DNA from: Anaeramoeba flamelloides
Taxonomy: Eukaryota; Metamonada; Anaeramoebidae
Reading direction: 5' to 3'
Length of the DNA: 64,000 nucleotides
NCBI GenBank assembly: GCA_027625915.1
Contig: JANTQA010000008.1
Coordinates: forward strand, 12,587,001 to 12,651,000
The number at the start of each line of letters is the position of its first letter. The stretch's first letter is position 1. A model generated the notes under the pieces. The model searched no databases. It was not told where the DNA came from and saw only the letters and a list, made by a program, of their open reading frames with translations. The position numbers and the translations under genes were made by a program. This document shows, one piece after another, positions 47,501 to 60,717 of this stretch.

Positions 47501-50500
47501 ATTTTGAGCCACTATTAAAACCCATACCAAGCACAAGATCGATCAGATAAGAACCAAATTAACAAGTCACTACACACAACTCAAGAAAATCTTTTTTTCA
47601 AATTTCAGGGATTGTAAACCTTAATTGAAGCAGCTCTGAAAAATATTGCATCCTTTTTTATATTTTTTTTAATATTTTTTCTTGAGAAAAATAACAAATA
47701 TAATAAGTGATGTAGATCTGAAAAATATAGCATCATTTTTTATATTTTTTCTAATATTTTTACTCGAGAAAAATAACAATCAAAGCAAATCTTTTTCCAA
47801 TTAATAAATGAAAACTTTTTCTTCAAGTTCTCAAAAAAATATTATGGTCATTATTTGTTGAAAAAACCCAAGAAATTGTCAAAAATTAATTAGAGACGAA
47901 TATTACAATTAATACGGTTTTTCTTGTTGTTATTTTCAAATTAAAAAAAATAGATTGTATCTTGAAGTTTCAAAAATAAAGATATTAAATTAAAAAAACA
48001 CAAGATTATCATGATCAAATGATCTTGTGAAGGTCTTGGGTTTTTTCTCCAAATTAAGACAACAATTGGATAATTATTTGATAACCTGAAATAAAAAATT
48101 TTCAATCTAAATTGAAAAATGACAGTATTTGATAGCCCGCTTTACTTTTGATAAAACTATTCCAAAACACCCTTGAAATAATTGTCCTCTCTACTATTTG
48201 CTGGAAAATAATAGGAACAAAATTTTCACACAGCTCTTTCCAAAAATGGTATGTAAAGATCAATGGAAAATTTCAAATTTTTTAATTTAGCAAACAAGCT
48301 TTAATTATTATTTTGATTTTCCCTTTTGGAACCAAGAATTTCTATTATTTTATTTTAATTCTTGGTTTTTGCATTTTTTTGGGATTCTGAATGAAAATTT
48401 TCATCCTTTTATTTTGCAATTAACAGTATTATTTATTGAAAAAAAAAAAAGTTACAAAATTTTCCTTGAGTCTTCCAAAAATTGTTTCTCGGATCCAAGC
48501 TAAAAACAATGGAAATATTAAACTGATGATATTTAATTTAGTACGCCATTTATATTTTGGTTTCACCTTTTAGTTCTGTAGAGTGGGCAATTTGAAGATC
48601 TCTTTTAATTCTTGGTATTTTGAGAATTTTTTTTTTTGGAGAAAGCTGAAGGAAAATTTTGTAACTTTTATTTTGAAATTTACAGTAATTTTGTCAAATT
48701 TATTTACTCTGTTAATTTTAATTAAATAAAGTGCAATTCTTTTCAGGCAAGGTCTTTTTAAGTACTATCTTAAAAAAAGACATTGTGGGGTTAATGGATC
48801 AAAATATTGTGAAATTATTTCCTTTCTCTTTTTAGATCCAGAAGGACTATTAAATTTCCAATTTTTTTTAATGATAAAAAAAACAATGACTCTTTATTGA
48901 AATTTCTAAACGAAAATTTAGAAAATTGGGAAGTGCGTCAAGTGCCATCAAGTGCCTCGGTTTTTTTAATTTTTGAAATAAAAAAAGCCTAACGACGCTT
49001 TACCAGAATTTAAAAGAATGGAGAAAAATTAAAGATTTTACTCAATTATTTTAAAATGTGGAAAATATAAAGGCTGTTTTCTTGAGGGTTTCTTTTTGAT
49101 CTGTAAAGTGTTCTAGGTTTTTTTGAGTTTTCTAATAATGTGGAAAATCAATAGATTTTCGTTAGGTTTTTTTTACTTTAGAAATAAACCTAGAACACTT
49201 CACAAATAAAATAGAAAACCTCAAAAAAACCTAGAACACTTCACAAATAAATAGAAAACTCAAAAAAACCTAACGAAAAATACATTGATTTTATAACTAA
49301 ACAGAAAACTCTAAAAAAGCTAACGGTGTTTTTTTTTTAATTTCAAAAAATAAAAAAAACATAACGAATAAAAAGGAAATTAATTTCCTCCCGTCAAAAT
49401 AAGAAGATAAAAAAAATAATTAAAAAAATTAAAAAAAAATCAACTTTTTTTAACCTCAAATATCTAAACTTATCATGATTATATTTAAAATATTATATTT
49501 ATGCTCATATCTAATAGTATATAATACTTTTAAAATTAACTTAAAAGCTTATGGGCACTCATAAATTTTGATTTTCGAACCTTTTAAAACTAAATCTTGA
49601 ATTTGATTTGTAAAAAGGGTTTTTTATTCAAATGATAAAATTTTTATAAAGAACCTTAAAATTTCAACTTTGAACACTTTCTGCAGCACAAGAGTAAATA
49701 TCAACGTTCTAAAAAATAGAGTTTTTACAATTTTAGAGATAAATAAAGAGTTTCATATAATTACCCACAATCCAGTTTTAGTAAATATAATATCTGATTA
49801 TATTAATAGACTAATAATAATTTTAATCCAAAAATCGTTTGGTAAATACCAAGATTTAAATTTTTTTAAAAAAAAATCATTTTTCTAACAATAATATTGG
49901 TTATTGCCAAACGATTTTATATTGAAAACCCCTTTGATCTCAAAAATCAAAATGGAGATTTCTTTTACTATTACCGAATTGTGGGTAATTGCATGGAACT
50001 CTTTATTTATCTCTAAAATTGTAAAAACTCTATTTTTTACAAAATTCATATTTACTCTTGTGAGACTTGAAATTGAACTAATATGAACTTAAAATTAATC
50101 TGCACATGATAAAAAATTTGGATCTTTCTTAAAAACAGTGATCAAAATTGATTTTTTTTTTATTATTGATTGTTTACTTTTGCAAAAAATTGCTAAAAAA
50201 CTTATTACCACCTTAAAAAGATAGTAAAGAAATTCTAGTAAAACACCTTGCAGAAGATTGTTATTTTCTTTTCATTTAATTGTTTTTTTTTTTTTTATTT
50301 TCATTGATAACTTCATGCTCTTATTTTCATTATTCCACTGATAATTTCAATCAATTTTTGTTCAAACATATAAATAATTAAATAAATATTAACAATATTT
50401 TTCATGAAAATTCGGTCTATAAATATTAATTATTAAATTTTTTCTCTTTAAAGAATTCACAACTTTTAAAATTTGAAGTGATAGATGGCACATCATGCAT

Positions 50501-51203
50501 AACACTACCTGAAAGGGAACAGTGGGACAATCAATTAATTGTACAAGAACCGGATCCCATGTATTATGATAGCTTTGAAGACTATAAACTTGCTTATAAA
50601 AAATGGTCAAAAAATGTAATCAGCGAATTAAAGATTATCCCACCACATGCAAGAGATTTTGAAAAACTTGAAAATTTCGTAACATTAAAGCAAAAGGACA
50701 AAAAAAAAAAAAAACGAGAAGAAAGACGAAACAATATAATTTTCAAAAATAAAATTATTAATCAAAAAAAAGAAAAAAATATCATCAAAACTAAATGTTT
50801 TGATGAATTTTTAAATAAAATTCATAATTTTAATTCTTCATATTCAATCCATTCAAATAAGCAACAAATCAACAAATTTATAAATTCAATTAATCAAAAA
50901 AAAATTACCAATAATAATATCAATGATAATGAAGAGAAATTATTAAAAAATGAAAACACAACAAATTACAAAAATATTGATGAAAAGACTCTAAAATTAT
51001 TTGATTCTTTTTCGAAAAAAGTTGAATTTAATATAAAAAAAAATCAAACCTTTTATTTAACGCCAACTCCAAAAGTTTATGGTATTATCCATGGGAGTTT
51101 TAAAAAATCAAAAAAATCCAACAATTTCAAAAAAAAAAATAATAGTCTTAAGAATGTAGGCCGTAGTCATAGTATTAGTTCCACTGTTAGTAGTAGTAGC
51201 AGC

Positions 51204-51234
<31 letters not shown>

Positions 51235-54200
51235 GTAGCAGTAGTAGTAATGGCAGCATTACTAGAAGAAGAATTAAAAAAAAAAAAATAGCCCGAGAGC
51301 CTGTGCGTGTAACTTTGGAAAATCTTGGAAACCTTTGCTTATTTGGTTTAGATCCTATAATGGATAAACCAAGTAATAATTATCACTGTCCAACCAAAAT
51401 CAAAGGAAAACAAGTTTTTTTTGAGATTCCACAATATGACTGCTTTCAACAAATAAGTTTAAAAGGATTAAAAGATGCACCAGGATATTCAAGACAAATA
51501 AAAAAAATATTACTTCAAATTCCACAAATTCACGAAAACAAGCAATTAAATTCTTGGTATTATCCAAAAAAATTTCACAAGAATACTTTAAACGATTCAA
51601 AAAAATTTATTAACCACTTAATGGGCAAAAATAATTTTACATTGAAAGAAATTGAATTAATTCTTAAAAGTGAAATAAAAATTGATCAACTACAGACTAT
51701 ATTCTCTGAAAAGGTTACTTATAGAAACTACGAACAATCTCATTTCCAAGTATTTTTATCTTCAATTGGAATTTCTAATTTGCACTATTTATTTAAAATA
51801 TTTCAGAATTCTCCTTCAAAATTTGTCCATTCAAAGGTATAATTATTTTCTCTTTTTTCTTTTCTTTTTTTTTTTTTTTTTTTACAGGAGTTATTTTGTG
51901 GGCTTTTTGTTTAATTTTTAAAGAAGAATTTTCTGAAATTTAATTTTAATTTGTTTCCCATAATTTAACAATTATTTTTTTTTGTTTGGAAATACCATTT
52001 GAATAAATAATAATAACAAGATTAATTAGTACTTTTTTTTTATAGGTATTAATTCAAATTGAAAATTTATTTTTTTGAAAAAAAAGAAAATATAATTATT
52101 ACTATTGAAGAAGTGTAAATTACACTCTATATTTTCTATTACTTAAATTTATAAAAGTGTAAAATCATAGATTTCAGGATTATTCATTTGAAAAGAAAAT
52201 AGCCCGAAATTTTTTATTCTTAAAAAGCAAAAGTAAAAAATTGAAAAAAAAAAAAAAGAAAAAAGAAAAAAAAATTAGATTTTTAAAAAGGGTTTATAAG
52301 GAGCAATTGGCAAAAAATCAAAAAAAAAAAAAAAAAAAATAATATCTTTAATTAAGGACTCCCAAAATCACGGCCATTATACTTTTGGTTGATTTAATTT
52401 AATTTGATAGTTGATCATAAATGTTCATTTGGTGAGATCATTATTTTATTGTTGTAATTTCTTTTTTTCTTTTTGATCTAATTTGCTTTAATCTTAATGT
52501 ATCTTTTTAATTCTTTGCTTTTCCGTTTTTATTTTCAAAATCGCTCATACTGTCATATTTCAGTATTTTGAAATTAGCAAGTAATCGCTTGATCTTTTTC
52601 CTTTGGAGTTCTTCTTCTCAATAAAAAGAAAATTCAACTCGGGAAAAAAGGGAAAAAAACAAAATTAAAATTTCATTTCAAAATTCCTCTTTTAAATTAA
52701 GGAGGTAAGTATATTTTTCAAATTTTGAGTGCCACCATTTATGTGTGATTGAATCCTTCAAATCATTTCTTTAACCAAATATATTGATATTTTATTATAA
52801 ATACAGAGTGGAATATATCCCCGTTAAAATAGATTTTCCTACCAACTTTTAAAAATGGAATTCAAAAAAATGAAAAAATTGATCTAAGAAAAAATAAATA
52901 AAAATCCATTTAACTCTTGATCTTATCTGTAATATTTGATACAATTACTTATTCTTAATTAGGTTTTATTTATGATTCTTCATGAAAAAAATTTTATTTG
53001 AAAATTTTTAGATTAACAAATTACTTTTTATTTTCTAATAAATTCCAAAATGAATTTATAAATCCTTATTTTCATTTAATTCATCTAATTCTAGTTTTAG
53101 TTCAAGAAAAGGGATATTTTTTGAATTTCCTCTTCAGAAATAAAGATTAATAGAATGGATTTGTTCGATTTGATAATTTTTTAATTTTCCATTAAATTGA
53201 GAACTTAAAATATTTCTGAATCTGATTGAAAATTTTTAAAAATTTTACTTTTATTTTGGGTTTAATCTTTTGTAACTTGTATTTTGATTCAAGTATTCAA
53301 CCGGCTGACTTTATTTTAATTTTTGAAATATTTTTCTTTATTTTGATTGGTTTGATAAAAATATTTGAAAAAAGAATTTTGAAAACAAATATGTAAAAAA
53401 TGTTTTTTTAAATAATAATAAATATTAATGGGGCGAGAAACCCAAAGTAATAAATCGTTTGGCTTCATTCAAATTAAGAAGAAAAAGAAAAAAAATCTTC
53501 GAAAATAGGCTTTTGTTGATTTTTTTTTTTTCATTCATTCTTGATTTCAACAAATTTATTTGGAAAGGTGATCTTTCATGTTTGGTCTTCAAAAAGAAAA
53601 TATTTTTTTCAAATGCACACCTTTTCTGGTATATTTTTTTGGTTTACTGTTTGACTAATTTCAATCATTCTTATAAACACATTTCTAGATCCAAAACTAA
53701 ATTTAATAAAAACTCAAAAATTTAATCAAAAAAAAAAATGTTCAAAAAATATAAAAAATGAAAAGATTCAACTTTGAATTACTTTGGGTTCGCTTTATTT
53801 TCACAAAGAGAGAATTAAATGATATCTTTGTTTTCAAAGTTTAAATATCTTCGGTGGAACTCAAAAAATCATTTTTCAGTAAGGTCAAAACAATAATTAA
53901 AATTTTTCAAAATGATAATATGTACTTACTTCCTTAAATAAAAAAAATGCAAAATAAATCGTAATGAATTAGTAAAACACAAAGGTGACTGAATTAACTC
54001 TATATAAATCAAAATCAAAAAAATATCAAATTCTAATATTGTTTTTTAAAAAGTATTAAAATAACAAAGTCTTCTTTTTGGTGAAAAGATTGAAAGATCT
54101 TTTTTTTTTTTTTAAATTTCAAAATTGTTTTTGCAATCAAAGTTATCTTGATAAAAGCAAAATAAATTTTTTTTTTTTAAATAAAATTCAGTTTTTTCTT

Positions 54201-57200
54201 ATTATCTTCTTCAAGAATAAGTTTTGTAGATTTTATTACTTTTTTAAAATTTAATGTTTCTGAATTCAAGTTAATTTTCTTCCAAGAAATTTAGTTGAAT
54301 TTTCTTCTGGAAAGCGAATATAAACTTCCAAAACAATTTCCTTTTATTTCTTAATAATAAGTATGGTGATTTGAAATGAGATAGAAAAAAGGTTTACTGA
54401 ACTTTCCATATTGCTATTTTATGTTCAAATACAGGGAAAACTCTAATTTGCCTTTTCCTATTTTAATTTTACAAATCCTTTCGGAAAGTAAAATTTGATT
54501 TATTATCTTGGGATATAGAACAATAAGGGACCAAATGTACAATCTTTTCGAAAAAAAAAACTTTATTGAGATGAAATTTAAGTTATATGTCTTTTGCTAT
54601 AATTTCGGTATTTTTTATTTTTTCTAATTTCCAGTAATCCACAAAACCCAAAATAATATTGGATCTTATAGATATTAAAAAAACTGAATGTGAATTGTTG
54701 ATCAATAAACGAAAAAAGAAAAAAAATATCCAATTTAATAAACTGAAACATTTTTTGCATATTGTGAAAACCGAATTAAAAATCTATTAATTTGGAATCA
54801 AATGAAGAGTTACTAATTGAAATTTGAATTTAATAAGGTTCAAAAAGTTTAGATGCTCGTTTTTTTGATCATAAGAGATTTATAATGTATTTGTTTTGAA
54901 AAAAGAAATGCTATGAAATACCAAAATTTTTTGAAATATAAGAAGGTATTTATTTTTTTTTGGAATAATTTTTTTGTAAAACAACCATTTCAATTTCAAA
55001 TTCAAAACATTAAAACGTTAATTAATTTAGAGTAAGACTGAAAAACAGTATTTAATTGCTTTTTTTGAATTGAAAAAAATTTTTTTTTAGAAATTAAAAA
55101 TCTTCAATAGAAATCCAGGATTTGGTACTCATTTACATTAATGAAATTTACCTATTGAGATTAATTATCACCAAGTGGGGTTTAACAATTACAAACAAAC
55201 ATTGGGAAAGGAATCCCATTTGTAACTTGAATATTTGGTAGTAGTTAGATTTAATCTTTTTTTGGTTGAAGAAAATAACAAAAAAGAGAAATTTATTGTC
55301 TCAACTTTGATAAAGCTTTGTTTAATTTTAATTTTGGTTTTAAAATAGTTTTGTTTTGGTGAGTGTGTTTTCTACTCGGTACGAAAAAAATGGAGTTATA
55401 TTTTTTCAAGAAAAAAATTTCAATTAATTTCCAATTTTTCCAAAAAAATAAAATGGGTTTGAATATTTGTTCAAATTTCCGAGAAAAACAAGCGAATTTG
55501 ACCCAACTTTGGACTGATATTTAAATTATTTTGATTTTAGTAACTAAAAAAAATAAAACGTTTTTATATTGTTTTAATTTTTAGTAAAAGATTCTGTTGG
55601 TTTTGATGAACCAAAATAGTGAATCAAAAGTTGGGTTGAACAATATTCTAATCAAATTTTTTAGATGTTTTATATCCATTAAAATAAATTATTTAAAAAT
55701 ACATTCTCACCGTATATTAAGACATATATCGAAATAGAAAAATTTTAAATTGAAATATTTTTATATTGATGAAGGGAGAGATCAAAGATCCAGTTACAAA
55801 TATTAGATTTTTTTTTTAAATTTGCTAAAAATAAATTGTGATAAAAAAAAAAGTTGGTGGAATCATTCAATTTTCAATTTTATTCTTGGTTGAAAAAATA
55901 AAAAGAAAAAATATTGAATTCTTGAAAAACAAATCTATAGTGATATAATACTTTAAATGTTTTAAATATTTTTTCATTCATTTTAAACTTTCAAAATTTT
56001 TTACTCGGCTTTTGATGAAAGATTTTATTGGTTTCAATGTTCAGAAATTTTGTAAACTTAGTTGATCTTCCAAACATTCTTTGTAAAGAAGTGTTTGAAA
56101 GTATATTTTTTATCCGATTTTTTAAAAACGGAAATTAAAACTAAAAATTTTTTTCCATTTTTTTGAATTTAACGGTGAATATATATAAATATATGTTTAT
56201 TTATTTTATTCTTTTTTTTTTTTTAATATTTTATTTCTATAAAGACATATTAGAATTTTTTTTTTATCTAATCATCAAACTTATTTAGCCCATTTTTTTT
56301 TTACATTTTTTTCTATCCCACATCTTAAAACCTTTTTATTTACAAAATAATTATTTAAAAAAAAAAAAAATAAAATAGCTTGCTTTTTTGATTCAAGAAA
56401 TAATAAAAACACCAAAAGGACAAAAAATACTTGAAAGTTATATTGAAAATAAATCAATTGAAAATTTATATTATATAGCTTTCTCACTAAATTATTTTGA
56501 AGAAACAAAATTATCAATTTTCCCATATAATACTAAATTAAACGAGCACCTTAATTTGTTTTCCGAGCGGCCATATGATTCATTTGAAAAAATTATATTA
56601 ACACATTATTATTCATCATTAATGTTACATTTCATGAAATTTGGGAAATTAAAAGAAGGAAATAATCAAAGTAAAGTTTTAATTGAAAAAAGTCTCCAAA
56701 ATTTATTATCTTTTTTCATTATTTCTTGGAAGTCTGATGAAAACAATTTTTGGGACTATATTTCCAAAAAAATATCAAAACCAAATATCCTAATTTCAAC
56801 TTATTATTTAAATATTTTAATTCATATTTTAAATTTGCCACATCAAGACGTTAAACAATTACTTTGTGTCAAATATGATTTTTTAAATGATTTATTATTA
56901 ATGAGTAAATCAAAGTTTACCAATGTACGATATTCCATTTTTATAGTTTTGAACAAGATATTAATGAATAATCAATGGCTAGACCATATTTGTAAGTTTT
57001 TTAAAAACAATATAAAAAAATTAACATTAATTAATAATATTCTTCCTGAGATTGATTATTATAAACAAAATAATAATGCCAATTCTTCCATAATTTTATC
57101 ATCAAGATTATTAAATAACTTTTTATTTAATTATATTAAACTTATTCAAGACCCAAGATTTTTAGTTGATTCCTTTATCAATGTATCATTTTTCAATATT

Positions 57201-58289
57201 TTACTTTCTCGTATTGAAAATTATTTAAAAAATGACATTAGTAATGAAACCTTAATATTAAGTACAAAATTGTTCAAAAAATTAATAAAGTTATTTCTTC
57301 AATTTAATTTATTTAAAATTGATTCAAATAATGATAAGGATAATAACAAGAACAAGAACAAGAACAAGAACAAGAATAAGAATAAGAACAAGAGTAAAAA
57401 TAAAAGTAACAATAAAGATAAAGGTAAAGGTAGAGGTAATAAAGTTAGTAAAACTGATGAGGATGATGAGGCTAATAGAATTGAAAAAATAATAATAAAT
57501 GAGGAATTCATTGATAAACTTTATTCATTAATATCTACAAACCCAAACAAATACCCCAAAGCAAAAACTAATTTATTTAAAATTTATTTATTAATTTTTG
57601 AGAAAAATGAAATTTATCAATTGAATTTTAAAGAAGATAATTTCTTTGGTAAAATCATTCAAATAGCAAGATCATCGTCAAATGCAAAATTGAACAAACA
57701 GCTTTGGATATTGTTATATAAATTAATCTTAAAACATAAAGAAACCATGAACCTGTTGAAAAAAAAGTATTTGAGAATCATTATGGAATTAATCAATACG
57801 AATAATCATGACACGATAATCAGCTATGGGCTAGATTGGATCTCCAAAATATTGGTCATGGATGAAGTTGAAAAACGAAGAATGTCATTAAAATTGAAGC
57901 CGATAAGGAGTACGAAAAAATCTTTCAAAACAATAGAAAAGGATGTGAAAACTTTTATTGATTTCTTTCTTGATAATAGTTTATTTGTGAAAATCAATAT
58001 GATTTATATGAAATATAAAGATAACCATAATGGTATTGTCTTTATCAATTTGGCGAAACTCTATCAAACAATTATTTTTTCCAATAATTGTGTTAAAATT
58101 AAAAAAAAAAATATGAAAAAGGAATATGTAACAGGAATACTAAAAATGGAACAATTGCTTGTTGGGTTTTCCAATGATAAAAAATCACATTCTCCGCTTG
58201 TGAAAAAAAATAAATTTGATCAAATTAATAAGCGGCACACAATGAACTTGAAAAGAAAATCAAGAATTTTCGGTAAAAAATTAATTTAA
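44599..58289 (+). CDS. Large multi-exon protein of unknown function, armadillo/HEAT-like C-terminal half
   Basis: Six exons join in phase: 44599-44712, 45240-45289, 45389-45840, 46063-46209, 50454-51836 and 56379-58289, giving about 1350 residues with the N-terminus unassigned. Donors are GTAAGT, GTAAAT, GTAAGC, GTACTA and GTATAA; acceptors are AATAG, ATGAG, TTTAG, CCAG, AAAG and AATAG. The first exon reads YPSEFIYKLFELCKPK. Exons 3 and 5 each hold a short related motif, KFDDYEKAVLDWE and YDSFEDYKLAYKKW. Exon 5 also has Lys-rich, Asn-rich and Ser-rich tracts. Exon 6 is a helical Leu/Ile-rich region that looks like armadillo or HEAT repeats, interrupted by an Asn-Lys dipeptide tract coded by an AACAAG-type hexamer (57340-57420). 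I do not recognise the family. Introns 4 (4.2 kb) and 5 (4.5 kb) hold several transposable elements. An alternative end at 51888-51914 (ELFCGLFV then stop) is less likely, since the junction to 56379 keeps the frame. Confidence 0.75.
46616..47063. mobile_element. CTGTTG-end MITE, copy 1, nested in a TTAA element, TAA duplication
   Basis: Terminal inverted repeats CTGTTGAGAGAAAAAAGTTA and its counterpart (ending CTCTCAACAG) continue into GACACAGAAAAATGGTTGGA. TAA flanks both ends (46613-46615 and 47064-47066). Removing the element restores TTAAGTTTTACAATCCC, the end of the adjacent TTAA family. A three-base TAA duplication is typical of Harbinger-type transposases. It lies in intron 4 of the large unknown gene. 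Confidence 0.85.
47064..47624. mobile_element. TTAA-bounded long inverted-repeat element, copy 2
   Basis: It has the same architecture as 25280-25839: outer TTTTACAATCCCAGAAATTTG and the complement TTTCAGGGATTGTAAACCTTAA, inner GGTTCTTAGCTGATCGATC, and TTTTTTCCGAAATCC in both arms. The arms differ more than in copy 1. Its left TTAA was split by the MITE at 46616. Confidence 0.85.
47636..47779. repeat. Tandem duplication, two ~62 bp units 82 bp apart
   Basis: CTGAAAAATATTGCATC ... GAGAAAAATAACAA at 47636-47696 recurs with few changes at 47718-47779. Intronic. Confidence 0.7.
48930..49378. repeat. Modular hairpin element, copy 11
   Basis: It starts with tags GTGCGTCAAGTGCCATCAAG and TGCCTCGG, then a P palindrome (CCAGAATTTAAAAGAATGGA). 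It has two tandem copies of CCTAGAACACTTCACAAATA-type units in inverted orientation to a third upstream, and ends AGCTAACGGTG and a Q half-module. It shows that the TTCTAGG unit can be tandemly amplified. Confidence 0.85.
49685..50075. repeat. Fold-back element with ~185 bp arms
   Basis: Left arm 49685-49870 (CACAAGAGTAAATATCAAC, AAAAAATAGAGTTTTTACAA, AATTACCCACAAT, AAAATCGTTTGG) is repeated inverted in 49890-50075 with a short centre. The overlapping short open frames on the plus strand are a by-product. It lies in intron 4 of the large unknown gene. Confidence 0.85.
52093..52190 (-). mobile_element. LINE 3' tail, 11 bp target duplication
   Basis: Only about 100 bp of the tail of the 4449 type is present, in reverse: TTGAAGAAGTGTAAATTACA at its 3' end and AAAATCATAGATTTCAGG further in. 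AAAAGAAAATA flanks it (52082-52092 and 52191-52201). It lies in intron 5 of the large unknown gene. Confidence 0.7.
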
Positions 58290-58580
58290 TATTTTTTTTT
58301 TTTTTTAATTTATTTTTTTTTTTTTGATTATCTATTTTTCTATTTGCTGATTACATATATACATTATTTGCATTTAATATCATTCAATATTTAATATTTA
58401 TTTCAAGTTTTAAATAATTCCAGTGAATTGTTTATTCTTTTTTTTTTTTTACATTTTTTTTTTCTTTTCTTTTAAAAAACAATTATTTTCAATTTTTTTA
58501 AATTATATTAATATTTTCATTTTAATTTTTTAACAAAAAATTTGTTTGAAATTCGTTTTTTAAAAATCGTATATTTTTTT

Positions 58581-59037
58581 TTTTTTTTTTATTTTTGAAG
58601 AGAGAAAATTGCTTTTCTCCTGTGTGCCCTAATTTCTAAACTTTTTTTTAGAAATTTTGTTAAAGAATCACAAATTTTATTATCACTTACTAATGATAAT
58701 ATATATGATGAATTCTTTTTTATTAATAATATCTCTGATATTATTAATTTTTTATTTTTTTTCAAAAAATTCAGATGTCCAGATTTTTTCGATTTATTTT
58801 ATAGGCCGGACAGTCCCATAAAAAATGATCGAAATCTTCAATGATATCAATATTTAACTTTTCTTTACATAAATCACAATTTTTATTTTTATTTTTACTT
58901 GTTACATAAGAGTACCTATTTAAACAATTAGTAAAATTTCGAAATTTTAGAATTGTTTTTGAAGCTTTCCAGTTTAAATATTTTTGTTGTTTGAAATTGC
59001 AATTTTGTTGTTTTATAATTTTTAGATATTGTTGAAC
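58581..59037 (-). mobile_element. LINE 3' fragment, 18 bp target duplication
   Basis: The minus strand encodes, with frameshifts, the zinc motif CDLCKEK...DHFLWDCPAY and the tail LEIRAHRRK. The 3' end is TCTCTCTTCAAAAATAAA plus poly-A. AAAAATCGTATATTTTTT occurs on both sides (58562-58579 and 59038-59055). It is a subfamily close to the fragment at 17095 and supplies that fragment's empty site. Confidence 0.85.
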
Positions 59038-59170
59038 AAAAATCGTATATTTTTTAAAAAATAATAATAATAAAGAAACCTAACTAAATTCCTGAAATTT
59101 TAATCTCTTTGGTATAGAATTTTTATCGATTTATTAACTTTGCATCCAAATTCTTTAAGGAATTTTTTTT

Positions 59171-59287
59171 TTATTATTGAAGAAGTGTAAATTACATTCT
59201 AGATATTCTTTATACTTAAATTCCCTTTCAGAAATTTAAGCGTGAAAGCAATATTTCCACGATTATTAATTAATGAAAATAAATTCA
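59171..59287 (-). mobile_element. LINE 3' tail fragment
   Basis: Reverse copy of the 4449-type tail: ATTATTGAAGAAGTGTAAAT, then AAATTCCCTTTCAGAAATTT and CGATTATTAATTAATGAAAA. No target duplication is identified. Confidence 0.7.
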
Positions 59288-59594
59288 AATAATTTTAGTT
59301 TAATTTATATTCAAAATATAATTTCTTTTAATTTGGTTTTCAAATATGAATTTATCGTTTTTATTAGGAAGAAAGCACCCAAAAAAAGTGATCAGTATTT
59401 TCTCATATTTATTTATGTTCATATTTTAGGAATAAAGGGTAAATTTTCTTTGAATTTTTATTTATTACTAGTAATATCTATTTGGGTAATTGGTGAATGA
59501 ACTGAATTTTTGAATTGTTGAATTTGATGGATACTTTTAGTATCTTTTAAGTGTTGAATCAATAATTTTGATAGATTAATGTTTATGTCATCTT

Positions 59595-59790
59595 TTCATC
59601 AAGTACATGGGTTTTCCAAAATTCAAATACTATCAAGTACTGTCTAGATATTTTTTTTTTTCCAGAATTCTAAAGAATAGAGTAAAAACTAAGGTTGTAA
59701 TCGATTCTTTTAAATCATGTGAAAGTTTACACTGATTTTTTTTTAATTCTTGTTTTTAGATCGAAAATTTATTGATTTTCCAAATCAAAT
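59595..59790. repeat. Modular hairpin element, copy 12 (diverged)
   Basis: Tags TCAAGTACATGGG and ATCAAGTACTGTCTAG precede a CCAGAATTCTAAAGAATAGA half-module with partner GATTCTTTTAAATCATGTG, then TTTTTTTAATTCTTG and a GAAAATTTATTGATTTTCC stretch. Confidence 0.6.
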
Positions 59791-60717
59791 AAATTAAGGA
59801 AAAATTATTGTAAATTTTGTTTTTAGTTTAAGGATTAAAGGTAAATTTCTTAAATTTCTTTTTTTTTTCTCCCAATAAAAATTTAAAAAATGCGAGATTT
59901 TCAGAATATTTTCTCGATAATTTGAAAAGTCTATTGTTTTTTGGGATAAAAAGAAAAATTGGGGAGATATGAAGGTGGTTTTAAAACTATTGTTTTTAAA
60001 TAATCCAGTATGTGTATACTTATGAGTTTCTTTATTTAAATCCAATTGAATTGTTTGAAATTTAGTTAATTTTTTGTTCATTATTCATAGATTGAATTGT
60101 ATAAATTTTTATAAACATTGGAGATAATTTTTTTTTCTTTTTAGATGTAAAATTATTTTTTTAACTTTTTTCTGTGAAATCTAATAAATTTTTGTTTTCA
60201 AATATTAGCTTTGTTTTATAATTGGTCTTTTAAAGATTAAATAAGAAATAAGTAGAATAATATACATCAAAGAATGGTTGTTATATACATGAAATAGAAC
60301 TAACCTATCAATAAATATTCTTAAAAATTGAAAATTAACCAGAACTTTCAAAACCCCATTTGAGAAAAAAAATAATGGTCCGTTTTGATCTTCAAATGAA
60401 GATCAAAGAATAAAATATTAATAGAACTTAAAATATTTATTCTAAAAGTATTTTTAATATTTCAATAAAATTTAGAATAACACTCTACTAGTTACTGACT
60501 ATAGATCTTGTAATTAAAAAAAAAATAATCAAAATAATTACTATTCAAAAAAGAAAAACATTTAAAGGATAAATGAGAAAAAATGATTTCAATTTTGAAA
60601 TTTCTAAAATTTATTTTTTTCTTTAATTTTTCTTTAAACCCTTTAAAAAGAAGTAATTCGCCTATTTCGACTTTTAAACTTTGATAAAAAAATATTTGAT
60701 TCGCAAAAATTACAATA

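Noticed and set aside
49670..50086. Two small plus-strand frames
   Set aside because: Both fall in the arms of a fold-back element; the second mirrors the first.
51888..51914. Terminal mini-exon ELFCGLFV after the large gene's fifth exon
   Set aside because: Splice sites are possible, but joining the fifth exon to 56379 keeps a long open helical region in phase, which is more convincing.
53459..53725. 88-residue hydrophobic/basic frame
   Set aside because: Composition is that of random AT-rich DNA; no motif, and it lies in an intron of the large gene.
59273..59500. 75-residue plus-strand frame
   Set aside because: It starts in a reversed LINE tail and shows no domain.
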